This document shows, piece after piece, positions 1 to 8,436 of a stretch of DNA of 64,000 bases (the first letter of the stretch is position 1; each line of letters begins with the position of its first letter). Location of the stretch: the NCBI GenBank assembly GCA_963811775.1, contig CAWESO010000019.1, positions 62,001 through 126,000 on the forward strand. The letters run 5' to 3'. The stretch is from Chersky-840 sp963811775. GTDB lineage: Bacteria; Actinomycetota; Acidimicrobiia; Acidimicrobiales; UBA8190. The notes under the pieces were generated by a model. It searched no databases. It worked only from the letters and a program-made list of their open reading frames with translations, and was not told the origin of the DNA. A program made the translations under genes and the position numbers.

Positions 1-276
1 CGGCTCCTGGTGCTCTCGTACAACGACGAGTCGTGGATGCGCCTCGACGAGCTGGTCGAGGCCTGTCGCGTGCGGGGCCATGTCGAGGTGCTGGCGTTCG
101 AGTCGAACCGCTACGTAGGCGCCCGCATCGGCATCCATAATCCGGCCGGCCAACGGGTGGGATCGGTGGGCCGGCTCCGCAATCTCGAGTACGTCCTCGT
201 GGCCGGAGAGCGTGACGAGGTCCACCACGCCCTCGAGCCCTGGCGCGATTCGCTGGTGGTGGACCGGGCCAGCTGA
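1..276 (+). CDS. D12-class adenine-specific DNA methyltransferase, C-terminal end
   Basis: The frame is open at the left edge, so only the last 91 residues are visible. They contain SYNDESWM, then a stretch ending VEVLAFESNRYVGARIGIH, and finally LRNLEYVLVAGE. This order (SYNDE, a Tyr-Val-Gly-Ala segment, then R-N-x-E-Y-V) is what I know from the C-terminal part of D12/Dam-like N6-adenine methylases. The catalytic DPPY motif and SAM site would lie upstream, outside the window. Whether it has a restriction partner cannot be judged. The assignment rests on recalled family similarity only. Confidence 0.6.
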   Translation, partial: RLLVLSYNDESWMRLDELVEACRVRGHVEVLAFESNRYVGARIGIHNPAGQRVGSVGRLRNLEYVLVAGERDEVHHALEPWRDSLVVDRAS

Positions 277-516
277 CCGGGCGGGCCGCCGTCCTGGGCG
301 TGCCGTCGATTTCGCCGTATCCGTTGGGGTTCTCCCGTCCGTGTGGATGCACTGCTTGACCCCCCTGCCCAGCCCTGGCAACGTGGGCTGCTTTCCACCG
401 GAGCCCGCGTCACGCGAGCAGCGCCATCACCGGAACGGATCGCAGGGCGACCGGGGACTTTCCCGAGCACCCGGTTTTCTCGGGTGACATGCCGGGGACA
501 TGAGGAGGAGAACGAA

Positions 517-1395
517 GTGGGAGCGCTCGAAGGGCGGGTGGCGATCATCACGGGTGCCGGGCGTGGTCTGGGCCGGGAGCACGCGCTGTTGTTCGCCTCC
601 GAAGGCGCAAAAGTCGTCGTGAACGACCTCGGAGGGGCCATCGACGGCTCAGGTGACGATCGATCCGCCGCCGAGCAGGTCGTCGACGAGATCAAGTCGT
701 ACGGGGGCGAGGCCCGGGCCAACGGCGACGACATCGCTTCGCCCGAAGGCGCGCAGCGGCTGATCAACACGGCGGTAGAGGCTTTCGGGGACCTCCACGT
801 GCTGGTCAACAACGCCGGGATCCTGCGCGACCGAATGCTCGTCAACATGTCCGAGGAGGACTGGGACTCGGTCATCCACGTCCATCTGAAGGGCCACTTC
901 CTTCCCACCCGGTACGCGGCGGCGTACTGGCGCGAGCAGGTGAAAGAAGGCCGCACCGTGAGGGCGTCGGTGGTCAACACCTCGTCGACCTCCGGGCTGC
1001 TCGGCAATCCGGGTCAGACCAACTACGGAGCGGCCAAAGCCGGTATCGCCGCCTTCACCATCATCGCCGCGCAGGAGCTCGGCCGCTACGGCGTGCGCGT
1101 CAACGCCATCGCCCCCGCGGCGCGCACACGTATGACCGAGGCGACGCCCGGACTGGGCGACATCGTGAAGGCCCCGCATGACCCCGGCGCCTTTGACGTG
1201 TGGAACCCGGCGAACGTGTCCCCGCTCGTCGCCTATCTCGCCACCGAGGGATGCCCGTTGACCGGGCGCGTCCTGTTCGTGCAGGGGGGCGAGGTGCGGG
1301 TGTTCCAGCCCTGGACCATGACCGCCACGTTGGACAAGGGCGACCGCTGGACCGTCGAGGAGCTGGCCAAGCAACTCCCGCCGCTCTTCGACTGA
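517..1395 (+). CDS. SDR-family (3R)-hydroxyacyl-CoA dehydrogenase-like oxidoreductase
   Basis: This 292-residue short-chain dehydrogenase has the NAD(P) motif TGAGRGLG at residues 12-19, NNAG at 98-101, a catalytic Ser near 156 and YGAAK (Tyr170, Lys174). The segment VVVNDLGG followed by a D/G-rich insert resembles the dehydrogenase domain of peroxisomal-type multifunctional enzyme 2 (17-beta-HSD4), which oxidises 3-hydroxyacyl-CoA; the exact substrate is inference. The frame is open from 343, but the GTG at 517 is preferred because AGGAGG at 503-508 sits 8 nt before it and the Rossmann fold starts right after it. A run of 10-bp repeats begins at its stop codon. Confidence 0.85.
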   Translation: MGALEGRVAIITGAGRGLGREHALLFASEGAKVVVNDLGGAIDGSGDDRSAAEQVVDEIKSYGGEARANGDDIASPEGAQRLINTAVEAFGDLHVLVNNAGILRDRMLVNMSEEDWDSVIHVHLKGHFLPTRYAAAYWREQVKEGRTVRASVVNTSSTSGLLGNPGQTNYGAAKAGIAAFTIIAAQELGRYGVRVNAIAPAARTRMTEATPGLGDIVKAPHDPGAFDVWNPANVSPLVAYLATEGCPLTGRVLFVQGGEVRVFQPWTMTATLDKGDRWTVEELAKQLPPLFD

Positions 1396-1440
1396 GCTCG
1401 ACCGAGCTCGACTGGGCACGACCGAGATCGACTGAGCGAT
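1391..1440 (+). repeat. 10-bp tandem repeat spanning the SDR stop codon
   Basis: Five degenerate copies of ACYGAGCTCG run head to tail. The first copy contains the TGA stop of the dehydrogenase gene, and the last copy again contains TGA. This is the shortest example of the stop-anchored repeats seen throughout the window. Confidence 0.7.
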
Positions 1441-1547
1441 CGCCGGGGCCGTCACGTCGTCACGTCGTCGCGACGCCGCTCGGCGCAAGCGAGGCGGTCC
1501 CCTCGGCGAGCGGAGGCTCTCGACCTCGGCGGTAACGTGGGGCCGCT

Positions 1548-3200
1548 GTGACCCCCTCCGGTCCCACCACTCCTGACGAACGCGCCACGCCTGCCCCTGC
1601 CGTCACGACAGACCGACGTGGTGGCGCGTCGCGGCTGCGCGCCATGCTGCGGCCGTTGGGGGACCGGGCCCGGCGCAGCCCTCGCTACCAGTGGTGGGTC
1701 CTGTGGGTGGCGCTGTCGGGCCTGCTCGCCACCAACCTGCTCTTCACCGTGTTCGTGGTGGCGCTGCCCGAGGTGTCGCGCAGCCTGCACGCCAGCGTGG
1801 GCGCCACCACATGGGTGGTGACCGGGCCCCTGCTCGCCTACGGCGTTGTGGCGCCGCTCGTCGGGAAGGCGGGAGACCTCTTCGGCCATCGCCGACTGTT
1901 CATGGCCGGCATCATGGCCGAGACCGTGGCGGCCGCCATGTCGGCCCTGGCTCCCAACATCGGGGTGCTCATCGCCGCCCGGGTGCTCGGCGGCATGGTG
2001 GGCGCGTCCATCGGGGCGGCGTCGATGGCGCTCGTGCTGTCGGTCTTCAACCACGGCGACCGCGTCAAGGCCCTCGGCTTCTGGTCGTTGGTCGGCGCGG
2101 GCGGACCCGTGATCGGCGTGGCGCTGGGCGGCCCCGTGATCCAGCACTTCGGGTGGCGGTGGATGTTCTTCCTCCAGGTCCCGCTGCTGCTCATCGCGTC
2201 GGTCCTCGCCCTCACCGTCCTACCCCAGCGGGCCGCGGGGCGTCGCCATGTCACCTGGGACGAGCTCGACCTCGACTGGGCCGGGGCGGGATCGATCGCC
2301 GCCTGCGTCGCCGCCTTCCTGTTGGCCCTGACGTTCCTACCGAGCTTCGGGTGGTCGAGCCCGCTGGTCGTCGGCCTGTTGGGCGCGTCGGTCGTGTCGG
2401 GGATCGCCTTCCGCGCTGCGGAGCGCCGCGCTTCGGAGCCGATCTTCCCGCTCGCCTACCTGCGCAAGAGGAACTTCGTGTTCCCCATCGCGGCGCAGAG
2501 CTTCGCCAACTTCGCCTATCTGGGCGGGTTCTTCCTCACGCCGCTCCTGCTCGAGTACTCCTTCGGGTACCTCCACAACCAGTCGGTGGTGGGCTTCTTG
2601 TCCCTGCCGCGCCCCATCGTGTTCTCCGCCATCGCGCCTTTCGCCGGGTACCTGGCCGTGCGCGCCGGCGAGCGGACCCTGGCCGTGGTGGGGACGACGG
2701 CGGTGGTCCTGTCGATGGGGGTGTTCGCGCTGGCGGGGCATTCCACCGGCCTCGCCCTGGTGGAGATCGCCCTGGCCCTGTCGGGGATGGGCCTGGGCGT
2801 GGCGTCACCGTCGCTGTCGGCCACGGTCTCCAACGAGTTCGACGTCGAGGACCTCGGCACCGCGGCCGCGTCCCAGCAGCTCATGAACCAGCTGGGGACC
2901 GTCGCCGGGATCCAGGTCATGGAGACCGTGTACCAGGCGGCCCTGCGAGGGCATCCCGGGCCCGGGGGCCGGCTCGACGCGTTCCACATCGCCTACCTGG
3001 TCGGCGGGGCCATCGCCATCCTGGGCGTGGTGGGCGCCGCGCTGTCACGTTCGACCGAGCGGACCGCGACGCCGTCGGTCGACGCGCTCGAAGCCCTCGA
3101 CGTCACGGAGCGACAGCCGGTCGTGCTCCCCCGTGCCGACGACGACCGTGCGGACCTGTCTGTCCGACCGCCTGATCCACGTCCCGACCTCGTCGGCTGA
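1548..3200 (+). CDS. MFS transporter, DHA2 (EmrB/QacA-like) family
   Basis: This 550-residue integral membrane protein has about 14 hydrophobic segments. It has the MFS loop signature in GKAGDLFGHRRLFMAG and the antiporter-type motif-C region VGAGGPVIGVALGGPVI. The length and the R/D/E-containing linker after the sixth segment fit proton-driven drug exporters; the substrate is unknown. The soluble N-terminus (about 50 residues) is Pro/Thr-rich. The GTG start at 1548 follows a TAACGT box (1533-1538) by 9 nt, consistent with a leaderless transcript. The C-terminal 50 residues are charged and poorly conserved-looking. Confidence 0.85.
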   Translation: MTPSGPTTPDERATPAPAVTTDRRGGASRLRAMLRPLGDRARRSPRYQWWVLWVALSGLLATNLLFTVFVVALPEVSRSLHASVGATTWVVTGPLLAYGVVAPLVGKAGDLFGHRRLFMAGIMAETVAAAMSALAPNIGVLIAARVLGGMVGASIGAASMALVLSVFNHGDRVKALGFWSLVGAGGPVIGVALGGPVIQHFGWRWMFFLQVPLLLIASVLALTVLPQRAAGRRHVTWDELDLDWAGAGSIAACVAAFLLALTFLPSFGWSSPLVVGLLGASVVSGIAFRAAERRASEPIFPLAYLRKRNFVFPIAAQSFANFAYLGGFFLTPLLLEYSFGYLHNQSVVGFLSLPRPIVFSAIAPFAGYLAVRAGERTLAVVGTTAVVLSMGVFALAGHSTGLALVEIALALSGMGLGVASPSLSATVSNEFDVEDLGTAAASQQLMNQLGTVAGIQVMETVYQAALRGHPGPGGRLDAFHIAYLVGGAIAILGVVGAALSRSTERTATPSVDALEALDVTERQPVVLPRADDDRADLSVRPPDPRPDLVG

Positions 3201-3310
3201 CGCCTCCGCCACTGCCACCGGCCGACGCCTCCGCCACTGCCACCGGCCGACGCCACCGCCACCGGCTGACGCCACCGCCACCGCCACCGGCTGACGCCAC
3301 CGCCACCGCG
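3194..3310 (+). repeat. Stop-anchored 19-25 bp tandem repeat after the MFS gene
   Basis: Five units of the form CGGCYGACGCC followed by TCCGCCACTGCCAC or a variant follow one another. The first includes the TGA stop of the MFS gene (3198-3200). Unit length varies by multiples of 6 through CCGCCA slippage. Confidence 0.75.
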
Positions 3311-3362
3311 ACCGTTGCGTCGTGCCGCGCCGCGTGCGGCTCGTGCCGCTATCGGGAACCGC

Positions 3363-3770
3363 TCAAGCGGTCATGTCGCGCAGCCGCGTGGCGATCTCCT
3401 GCGCGTGCTCGTCGGCCGGAGCGCCCTGGAGCATCATGAGCTTGCCCATGTCGCCCTCGACCTTCACCTTGCCGGCCATGAAGGCCTGCATGCCGACTTG
3501 GGGATTGCCCTCGACCAGGATGGCCTTGGCCGTGACGTATTCCAGGGTGACCTTCAGGTCTGCGGGGTCGATGTGCCCCGTCTCGAGCTTCAAGGCGCCC
3601 TCGGTGGTGTCGATGTGGGCGTCGATCGCACCATCACCGAAGGGCACCTCGGTGATGACCAGGTTCATCCTCATCTGATGCGCCGTGGTTCCGGCCCGGC
3701 CCTCGTACTCCTGGCGGATCTTGCGCGCCTCGTCGACCCACTCGTCACTTAGGAAGGGGTACTGGGCCAT
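3363..3770 (-). CDS. SCP2 sterol-binding domain protein
   Basis: This 135-residue soluble protein matches the sterol carrier protein 2 fold. It has an N-terminal helix with FLSDEWVDEARKIRQEY, a central sheet, and a C-terminal FMAGKVKVEGDMGKLMML segment, the hallmark of SCP2 domains (GKxKxxGDxxK/ML). Such proteins bind lipids or acyl-CoA non-enzymatically. AAGGAG lies 10 nt upstream of the ATG on the minus strand. It converges on the MFS gene and is divergent from the esterase. Confidence 0.85.
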   Translation of the reverse strand: MAQYPFLSDEWVDEARKIRQEYEGRAGTTAHQMRMNLVITEVPFGDGAIDAHIDTTEGALKLETGHIDPADLKVTLEYVTAKAILVEGNPQVGMQAFMAGKVKVEGDMGKLMMLQGAPADEHAQEIATRLRDMTA

Positions 3771-3981
3771 CGTCGCTGTGCTCCTTGCTGGTCATGTGTC
3801 GCTCACCGCGGCAGTCGCCTGCGCCAGCCGCGGATCAGGGCGGTTTCACCATACCTGTCGTCCCGTCGGTCCACGGCGCCCGCCGCTAGCCGACCTGTGA
3901 CCGGCGACCCGTGACCGGAGACCCGTGACCCGTGACCGCCGGGCGGGTCGACGCTCGTGGCCCGTCGCCTACCATCTCGAT

Positions 3982-4788
3982 GTGACCGCCCCCATCATCC
4001 CCGGCGCCGAGCCCTTCAGCCACGATGGTGGCCCGCACGGCGTGCTCGTGCTGCACGGCTTCACCGGCAACCCCCAGTCCATGCGACCCCAGGCCGACGC
4101 CCTGGCCGCGCAGGGGTACACCGTCGAGCTCCCGCTGCTCCCCGGCCATGGCACCGCCGTGGAGGACATGATCCCCACGCGCTGGACCGACTACCGCGAC
4201 GCGGCCGAAGCCGCCTACAGCGCCATCGCGACGCGGTGCGACTCCGTGGCGCTGGTGGCGCTGTCCATGGGCGGGACCCTGGCCTGTTCCCTGGCCGAGA
4301 GCCACACCGAGGTGGCGGGGATGGTGCTCGTCAACCCCTTCGTCGACCCTCCCGCCGAGACCTACCGCGACGTGCTGCGGGGCATCCTCGATGCCGGCAC
4401 CGAGGTCGCCCCGGGGGTCGGATCGGACATCGCCATGGAAGGGTCGACGGAGCTGGCCTACCCGGGGTCGCCCATCGCGGCGGCCCTGAGCTTGTTCGAG
4501 GGGATCGACATCGTGGCCGCGGCGCTGGGCGAGATCCGCTGTCCCGTGCTCCTGCTCTCGAGTCGCAACGACCACGTGGTGCCCTCGTCGTCGGGTGACG
4601 TCATCGTCGACAAGGTGTCGGGCCCCATCGAGCGCGTCTGGCTCGAGAAGAGCTATCACGTCGCCACGCTCGACTACGACGCCGAGCTCATCGTGGCGCG
4701 GACCGTGCAGTTCGTGGGCGACCTCTTCGGCGCCAGCGGGCCCGGCGCCGACGCCGCGGGCGCGAAGGTGACGGGGAAGGCCCGCTGA
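3982..4788 (+). CDS. Alpha/beta hydrolase, monoacylglycerol lipase / carboxylesterase-like
   Basis: The protein has 268 residues. It shows the oxyanion motif HGFTG (25-29), nucleophile elbow ALSMGG (Ser95), acid Asp in SSRNDHVVP and catalytic His in KSYHVATLD. That His context and the overall size fit the Est30/monoglyceride lipase group acting on short to medium carboxyl esters. The frame is open from 3925, but GTG 3982 follows a TACCAT box (3970-3975) by 6 nt and starts just before the conserved fold. It overlaps gatC in TGATG, so it is probably co-transcribed with the amidotransferase genes. Confidence 0.8.
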   Translation: MTAPIIPGAEPFSHDGGPHGVLVLHGFTGNPQSMRPQADALAAQGYTVELPLLPGHGTAVEDMIPTRWTDYRDAAEAAYSAIATRCDSVALVALSMGGTLACSLAESHTEVAGMVLVNPFVDPPAETYRDVLRGILDAGTEVAPGVGSDIAMEGSTELAYPGSPIAAALSLFEGIDIVAAALGEIRCPVLLLSSRNDHVVPSSSGDVIVDKVSGPIERVWLEKSYHVATLDYDAELIVARTVQFVGDLFGASGPGADAAGAKVTGKAR

Positions 4789-5120
4789 TGCCCGCCGACG
4801 ACGAGACGGGCGCGTCCGGCGCCGCCGCGCTCACCCGCGACGATGTCGCCTACGTGGCGCGCCTGGCCCGCATCGACCTGACCGACGAAGAGCTCGACCT
4901 GTACGCGCCGCAGCTGGCGGCGGTCATCACCCACGCGGCGGAGATCGCCGCGCTCGACACCCGTGACGTCGAGCCCACCGCCCATCCCCTGCCGCTGCGC
5001 AACGTCACGCGTCCCGACGAGCCTCGGCCCTCGCTCGTCCGGGCCGAGGTGCTGGCCCAGGCCCCCGCGGTCGAGGACGGGCGCTTCTCGGTCCCGCCCA
5101 TCCTGGGCGAGGCCCCGTGA
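4788..5120 (+). CDS. gatC: Asp/Glu-tRNA amidotransferase subunit C
   Basis: This 110-residue subunit wraps around GatA in the GatCAB complex, which converts Glu-tRNA(Gln) or Asp-tRNA(Asn) to the amidated form. The signature VAYVARLARIDLTDEELDLY near residue 20 and the ending LRxDEPRPSLVR..VLAQAP..EDGRFSVPPIL are typical. It starts inside the stop of the esterase gene and overlaps gatA by GTGA. Confidence 0.93.
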   Translation: MPADDETGASGAAALTRDDVAYVARLARIDLTDEELDLYAPQLAAVITHAAEIAALDTRDVEPTAHPLPLRNVTRPDEPRPSLVRAEVLAQAPAVEDGRFSVPPILGEAP

Positions 5121-6613
5121 CCGGCCTCGGGGGGCCCGGCGCCCCGGGTGCGCCCAGCGGGAGGCCGGGCCCGGCGATCGACATCGCCCACGCCGTGCGG
5201 GGGGGATCGGCGACGGCGGCCGACACCGTCGAGAAGTACCTCGGCGCCATCGACGCTCTCGACGGCGAGTTGCACGCCTTCGTGACCGTCCTGCACGAAA
5301 CGGCGCGGCGCGAGGCGGCCGCCGTCGACGCCACGGTCGCGGCCGGCGACGACCCCGGGCCGCTCGCCGGCGTGCCCGTGGCGCTCAAGGACAACATGTG
5401 CACGCGGGGGCTCCCCACCACATGCTCGTCGCGGATCCTCGACGGGTGGCTCCCCCCCTACGACGCCACCGTGGTGCAGCGCCTGCGCGAAGCCGGTGCG
5501 GTCGTGATCGGCAAGACCAACCTCGACGAGTTCGCCATGGGGTCCTCCACCGAGAACTCCGCCTTCGGGCCCACGCGCAACCCCTATGACCCCACCCGCG
5601 TCCCGGGGGGCTCCTCGGGCGGCTCGGCCGTGGCCGTGGCCGCGGGCATGGCGCCCCTGGCGCTCGGTTCGGACACGGGGGGTTCGATCCGCCAGCCCGC
5701 CGCCCTGAGCGGCGTGGTGGGGATGAAGCCGACGTACGGGACCGTGTCGCGCTACGGGCTCGTGGCCTTCGCCAGCTCCCTCGATCAGATCGGGCCGCTG
5801 TCGAGCACGGTGACCGAGAGCGCGGTGCTGTTCGACGTGATCGGGGGCCGGGACCCGTGCGACTCCACCTGCCTCGACCGGCCCGTCCCCCGCACCGTCA
5901 CCGCTCTCGACGAAGGCGTCGACGGGTTGCGGGTGGGGTTGGTCACCGAGTTCGTCGACGGCGTCGACGCCGCGGTGGGGACCCGGGTGCACGAGGCGGC
6001 CGAAGCCTTGGCCCGCGCCGGGGCCACGGTGGAGGAGGTCTCGATCCCCGAGCTGCGCCACGGGCTGCCCGCCTATTACATCGTGGCGCCGGCTGAGGCG
6101 TCGTCCAACCTGTCGCGCTATGACGGCGTCCGCTACGGGCTGCGCGTCGACGCGGAGACCGCCGAGGCCATGAACGCGGCGACGCGCGCCGCGGGGTTCG
6201 GCCCCGAGGTCAAGCGCCGCATCATGCTCGGCACCTACGCGCTCTCGGCGGGGTACTACGACGCCTATTACAACCAGGCCCAGAAGGTGCGCACGCTCAT
6301 CATCGACGCCTTCGCCGCGGCCTATCAGCGTTTTGACGTGCTGTTCGGCGCCACCACGCCCACCACGGCGTTCCCCCTCGGCGCCAAGACCGGCGACCCC
6401 TGGGCCATGTACCTCTCCGACGTGTGTACGGTGGCGTCGAACCTGGCCGGGCACCCCGCCATCAGCGTCCCCTTCGGCGCCGACGCCGGCGCGCTGCCCG
6501 TCGGGGTCCAGGTCCTCGCCCCCGCCCTGTGCGAGCCGGTCATGTTCCAGGTCGCGGCGGTGCTCGAGAGCGTGGCCCCGGTCCTCGCCCCGCCCAAGGT
6601 GCGCGTCGCGTGA
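5117..6613 (+). CDS. gatA: Asp/Glu-tRNA amidotransferase subunit A
   Basis: This 498-residue amidase-signature enzyme releases ammonia from glutamine for GatB. The Ser-cis-Ser-Lys triad is visible as Lys91 (VALKDN), the first Ser of GGSSGGS (about 166) and the nucleophile Ser190 in DTGGSIRQPA. Length is normal. It is translationally coupled to gatC and to gatB (GTGA at 6610). Confidence 0.95.
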   Translation: MTGLGGPGAPGAPSGRPGPAIDIAHAVRGGSATAADTVEKYLGAIDALDGELHAFVTVLHETARREAAAVDATVAAGDDPGPLAGVPVALKDNMCTRGLPTTCSSRILDGWLPPYDATVVQRLREAGAVVIGKTNLDEFAMGSSTENSAFGPTRNPYDPTRVPGGSSGGSAVAVAAGMAPLALGSDTGGSIRQPAALSGVVGMKPTYGTVSRYGLVAFASSLDQIGPLSSTVTESAVLFDVIGGRDPCDSTCLDRPVPRTVTALDEGVDGLRVGLVTEFVDGVDAAVGTRVHEAAEALARAGATVEEVSIPELRHGLPAYYIVAPAEASSNLSRYDGVRYGLRVDAETAEAMNAATRAAGFGPEVKRRIMLGTYALSAGYYDAYYNQAQKVRTLIIDAFAAAYQRFDVLFGATTPTTAFPLGAKTGDPWAMYLSDVCTVASNLAGHPAISVPFGADAGALPVGVQVLAPALCEPVMFQVAAVLESVAPVLAPPKVRVA

Positions 6614-7602
6614 GCGGGGCCGAGGACAAGGCCGAGGGGGCATGGGAGCCGGTCATCGGGCTCGAGGTCCACTGCGAGCTCAACACCGAGACCAAGTTGT
6701 TCTGCGGGTGCCGCAACGCCTTCGGCGAGGAGCCCAACACCAACATCTGCCCGGTGTGCCTGGGGCTGCCGGGGTCGCTCCCCGTGCTCAACATCCGCGC
6801 CGTGGAGTACGCCATGCGCATCGGGCTCGCCTTGAACTGCGAGGTCCGGCCGTCGCTGTTCCACCGCAAGAATTACTTCTACCCGGACATGCCCAAGGAC
6901 TATCAGGTCAGCCAGTACGACGCGCCCATCAACGTCAACGGCTGGCTCGAGTTGCCCGACAACAGCCGGGTGCGCATCGAGCGCGCCCACATGGAGGAGG
7001 ACACGGGCAAGACGTCGCACATCGGCGGGGGTGGGAGGATCCACGACGCCGACCATTCGCTCGTGGACTACAACCGGGCCGGCGTGCCGCTGGTGGAGAT
7101 CGTGTCCGAGCCCGACATGCGGTCCTCGGCGCAGGCGCGCCTGTACGCGTCGGAGCTGCGCGGCGTCCTCGTGGCCACGGGGGCGTCGGACGGGCGCATG
7201 GAGGAGGGGTCCATGCGGGTCGACGCCAACGTGTCGCTGCGCCGGGCCGGGACCTTCGAGCTCGGGACGCGCTGCGAGATCAAGAATTTGAACTCGCTGC
7301 GCTCGCTCGGGAGGGCCATCGACTACGAGATCGAGCGCCAGGCCGGCCTGCTCGACGCCGGCGACAAGGTCGTGCAACAGACCCGGCACTGGAACGAGGA
7401 CCAGGGCGTCACCGTCGCCCTGCGCTCGAAGGAGGAGGCCTTCGACTACCGGTACTTCCCCGAGCCTGACCTCGTGCCCGTCGTCCCCGACGCCGGTTGG
7501 CAGTCCGAGGTGGCCGCCTCGATCGGTCCCATGCCGGCCCATCGGCGGGACAAGCTGATCGCGTTGTTCGGGACCGAGCCGCTCGACGCGGGCGCGCACT
7601 GA
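6610..7602 (+). CDS. gatB: Asp/Glu-tRNA amidotransferase subunit B, N-terminal part (frameshifted)
   Basis: GatB phosphorylates and amidates the mischarged tRNA using ammonia channelled from GatA. This segment holds the catalytic cradle: GLEVHCEL at the start, zinc-binding-type Cys pairs (FCGCRN..CPVCLGLPG), and FYPDMPKDYQVSQYD. The GTG start at 6610 overlaps the gatA stop. The frame ends at TGA 7600-7602 after ...EPLDAGAH, about two thirds of the way through the family. The missing helical and tail (YqeY-like) domains continue immediately in the next frame. One surplus base in the GC run around 7588-7598 explains this. Confidence 0.9.
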   Translation: MSGAEDKAEGAWEPVIGLEVHCELNTETKLFCGCRNAFGEEPNTNICPVCLGLPGSLPVLNIRAVEYAMRIGLALNCEVRPSLFHRKNYFYPDMPKDYQVSQYDAPINVNGWLELPDNSRVRIERAHMEEDTGKTSHIGGGGRIHDADHSLVDYNRAGVPLVEIVSEPDMRSSAQARLYASELRGVLVATGASDGRMEEGSMRVDANVSLRRAGTFELGTRCEIKNLNSLRSLGRAIDYEIERQAGLLDAGDKVVQQTRHWNEDQGVTVALRSKEEAFDYRYFPEPDLVPVVPDAGWQSEVAASIGPMPAHRRDKLIALFGTEPLDAGAH

Positions 7603-7615
7603 TCAGATCGCCACC

Positions 7616-8065
7616 GTGGTCGAGCACGGCCTCGACAAGCTGGTCCTGGCCGCGGCCGGCGCCGGTGCCGACAGCGCGTTGGCGTTGGCGCGCACCGCCA
7701 ACGAGGCATCGGCCGATCCCGAGGCGGCGCGCCGCATCGACGCCGGTGCCTTCGTGACCCTCATCCGCATGGAACAAGACGGGAAGCTGAGCGCCACGCA
7801 GGCGAAGGCGGTGCTGGGCGAGATGCTCGAGCACGGCGGCGATCCTGCCGAGATCGCCCGGCGCCGGGGCTTCGAGGCGCTCGACGCCGGCTCGCTCGAG
7901 CAGGCGGTGGCGGACGTCGTCGCCGCGTACCCCGACGAGTGGCGGCGCTACACCGAGGGCGAGGACAAGCTCGTGGGCTTCTTCACCGGCCATGTCATGC
8001 GGGCCACCACCAACCGTGCCGACGGGAAGGCCGTCGCCGCCGAGCTCCGCCGCCTGCGCGGCTGA
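7616..8065 (+). CDS. gatB: GatB C-terminal part (helical and YqeY-like tail), frame +1 to the N-terminal part
   Basis: This is the rest of GatB. Reading the frame back to 7592 gives ARTDQIATVVEHG, which joins directly to the N-terminal part. Downstream it has LARTANEASADPEAARRID, then KLSATQAKAVLGEML and EDKLVGFFTGHVMRAT, the usual GatB tail that grips the tRNA. No independent start signal is visible; the GTG at 7616 is simply the first possible codon. Together the two parts have normal GatB length, so this is one gene split by a single-base frameshift. Confidence 0.85.
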   Translation: MVEHGLDKLVLAAAGAGADSALALARTANEASADPEAARRIDAGAFVTLIRMEQDGKLSATQAKAVLGEMLEHGGDPAEIARRRGFEALDAGSLEQAVADVVAAYPDEWRRYTEGEDKLVGFFTGHVMRATTNRADGKAVAAELRRLRG

Positions 8066-8398
8066 CGCGCCTCCCGGGCGCGCACACGCGTCGGGGATTG
8101 GAAGGCGTGGGGGCCTCGCCGCTCAGGCCCACGTCGGTGACGGTGCCCACGTCGGTGACCGTGCACCCGTTTTTCATCGAGGCTGGCCAGAGAAGCGGCG
8201 GGGGGCGTGAGGACCATTGCGGGCGATCCCCACGCCCCGCCGCAACCCCCTTGGAGGCAGCTCCGTCAGGAAGGGGAGTTGGGAGTTCCCCGGAACCGCC
8301 CCGACGGACCTATACCCGTCCCACCCGGATCGTGAACGTCGCTGCCGGGTGCCGACCGCCGGGCCGCCCCTCCGGACTGGTTCGGTCCGAGACGGCCA
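8066..8398. other. Intergenic stretch after gatB
   Basis: About 330 nt with no convincing gene. It contains two copies of an 18-bp direct repeat (CCCACGTCGGTGACGGTG and a one-base variant, about 8127-8164) followed by CACCCGTTTTTC, possibly a weak terminator for the gat operon. A TATACC box near 8311 could be a promoter, but only a 24-codon frame follows it. Confidence 0.4.
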
Positions 8399-8427
8399 TT
8401 GACTGACTGTCATTGCCTTCTGATACT
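8399..8427 (+). promoter_or_regulatory. Promoter of the HNH gene
   Basis: TTGACT (8399-8404) and GATACT (8422-8427) are separated by exactly 17 bp. Initiation about 7-10 nt downstream would fall at or just before GTG 8437, so the message is expected to be leaderless. The alternative TTG at 8413 lies inside the spacer and is therefore unlikely to be the start. Confidence 0.65.
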
Positions 8428-8436
8428 TTTCACTCT

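Noticed and set aside
4850..6643. Long minus-strand frame opposite gatA
   Set aside because: High-GC codon bias keeps antisense frames open. The translation is Arg/Gly/His-rich with no motif, and gatA is clearly the real gene.
7600..7616. Programmed ribosomal frameshift in gatB
   Set aside because: No slippery heptamer, stimulatory structure or known precedent for GatB is visible. A base error or mutation explains it more simply.
8337..8406. Small peptide starting at GTG after a TATACC box
   Set aside because: The 24-codon frame has no telling residues, no following attenuator and overlaps the HNH promoter. Support is too weak.
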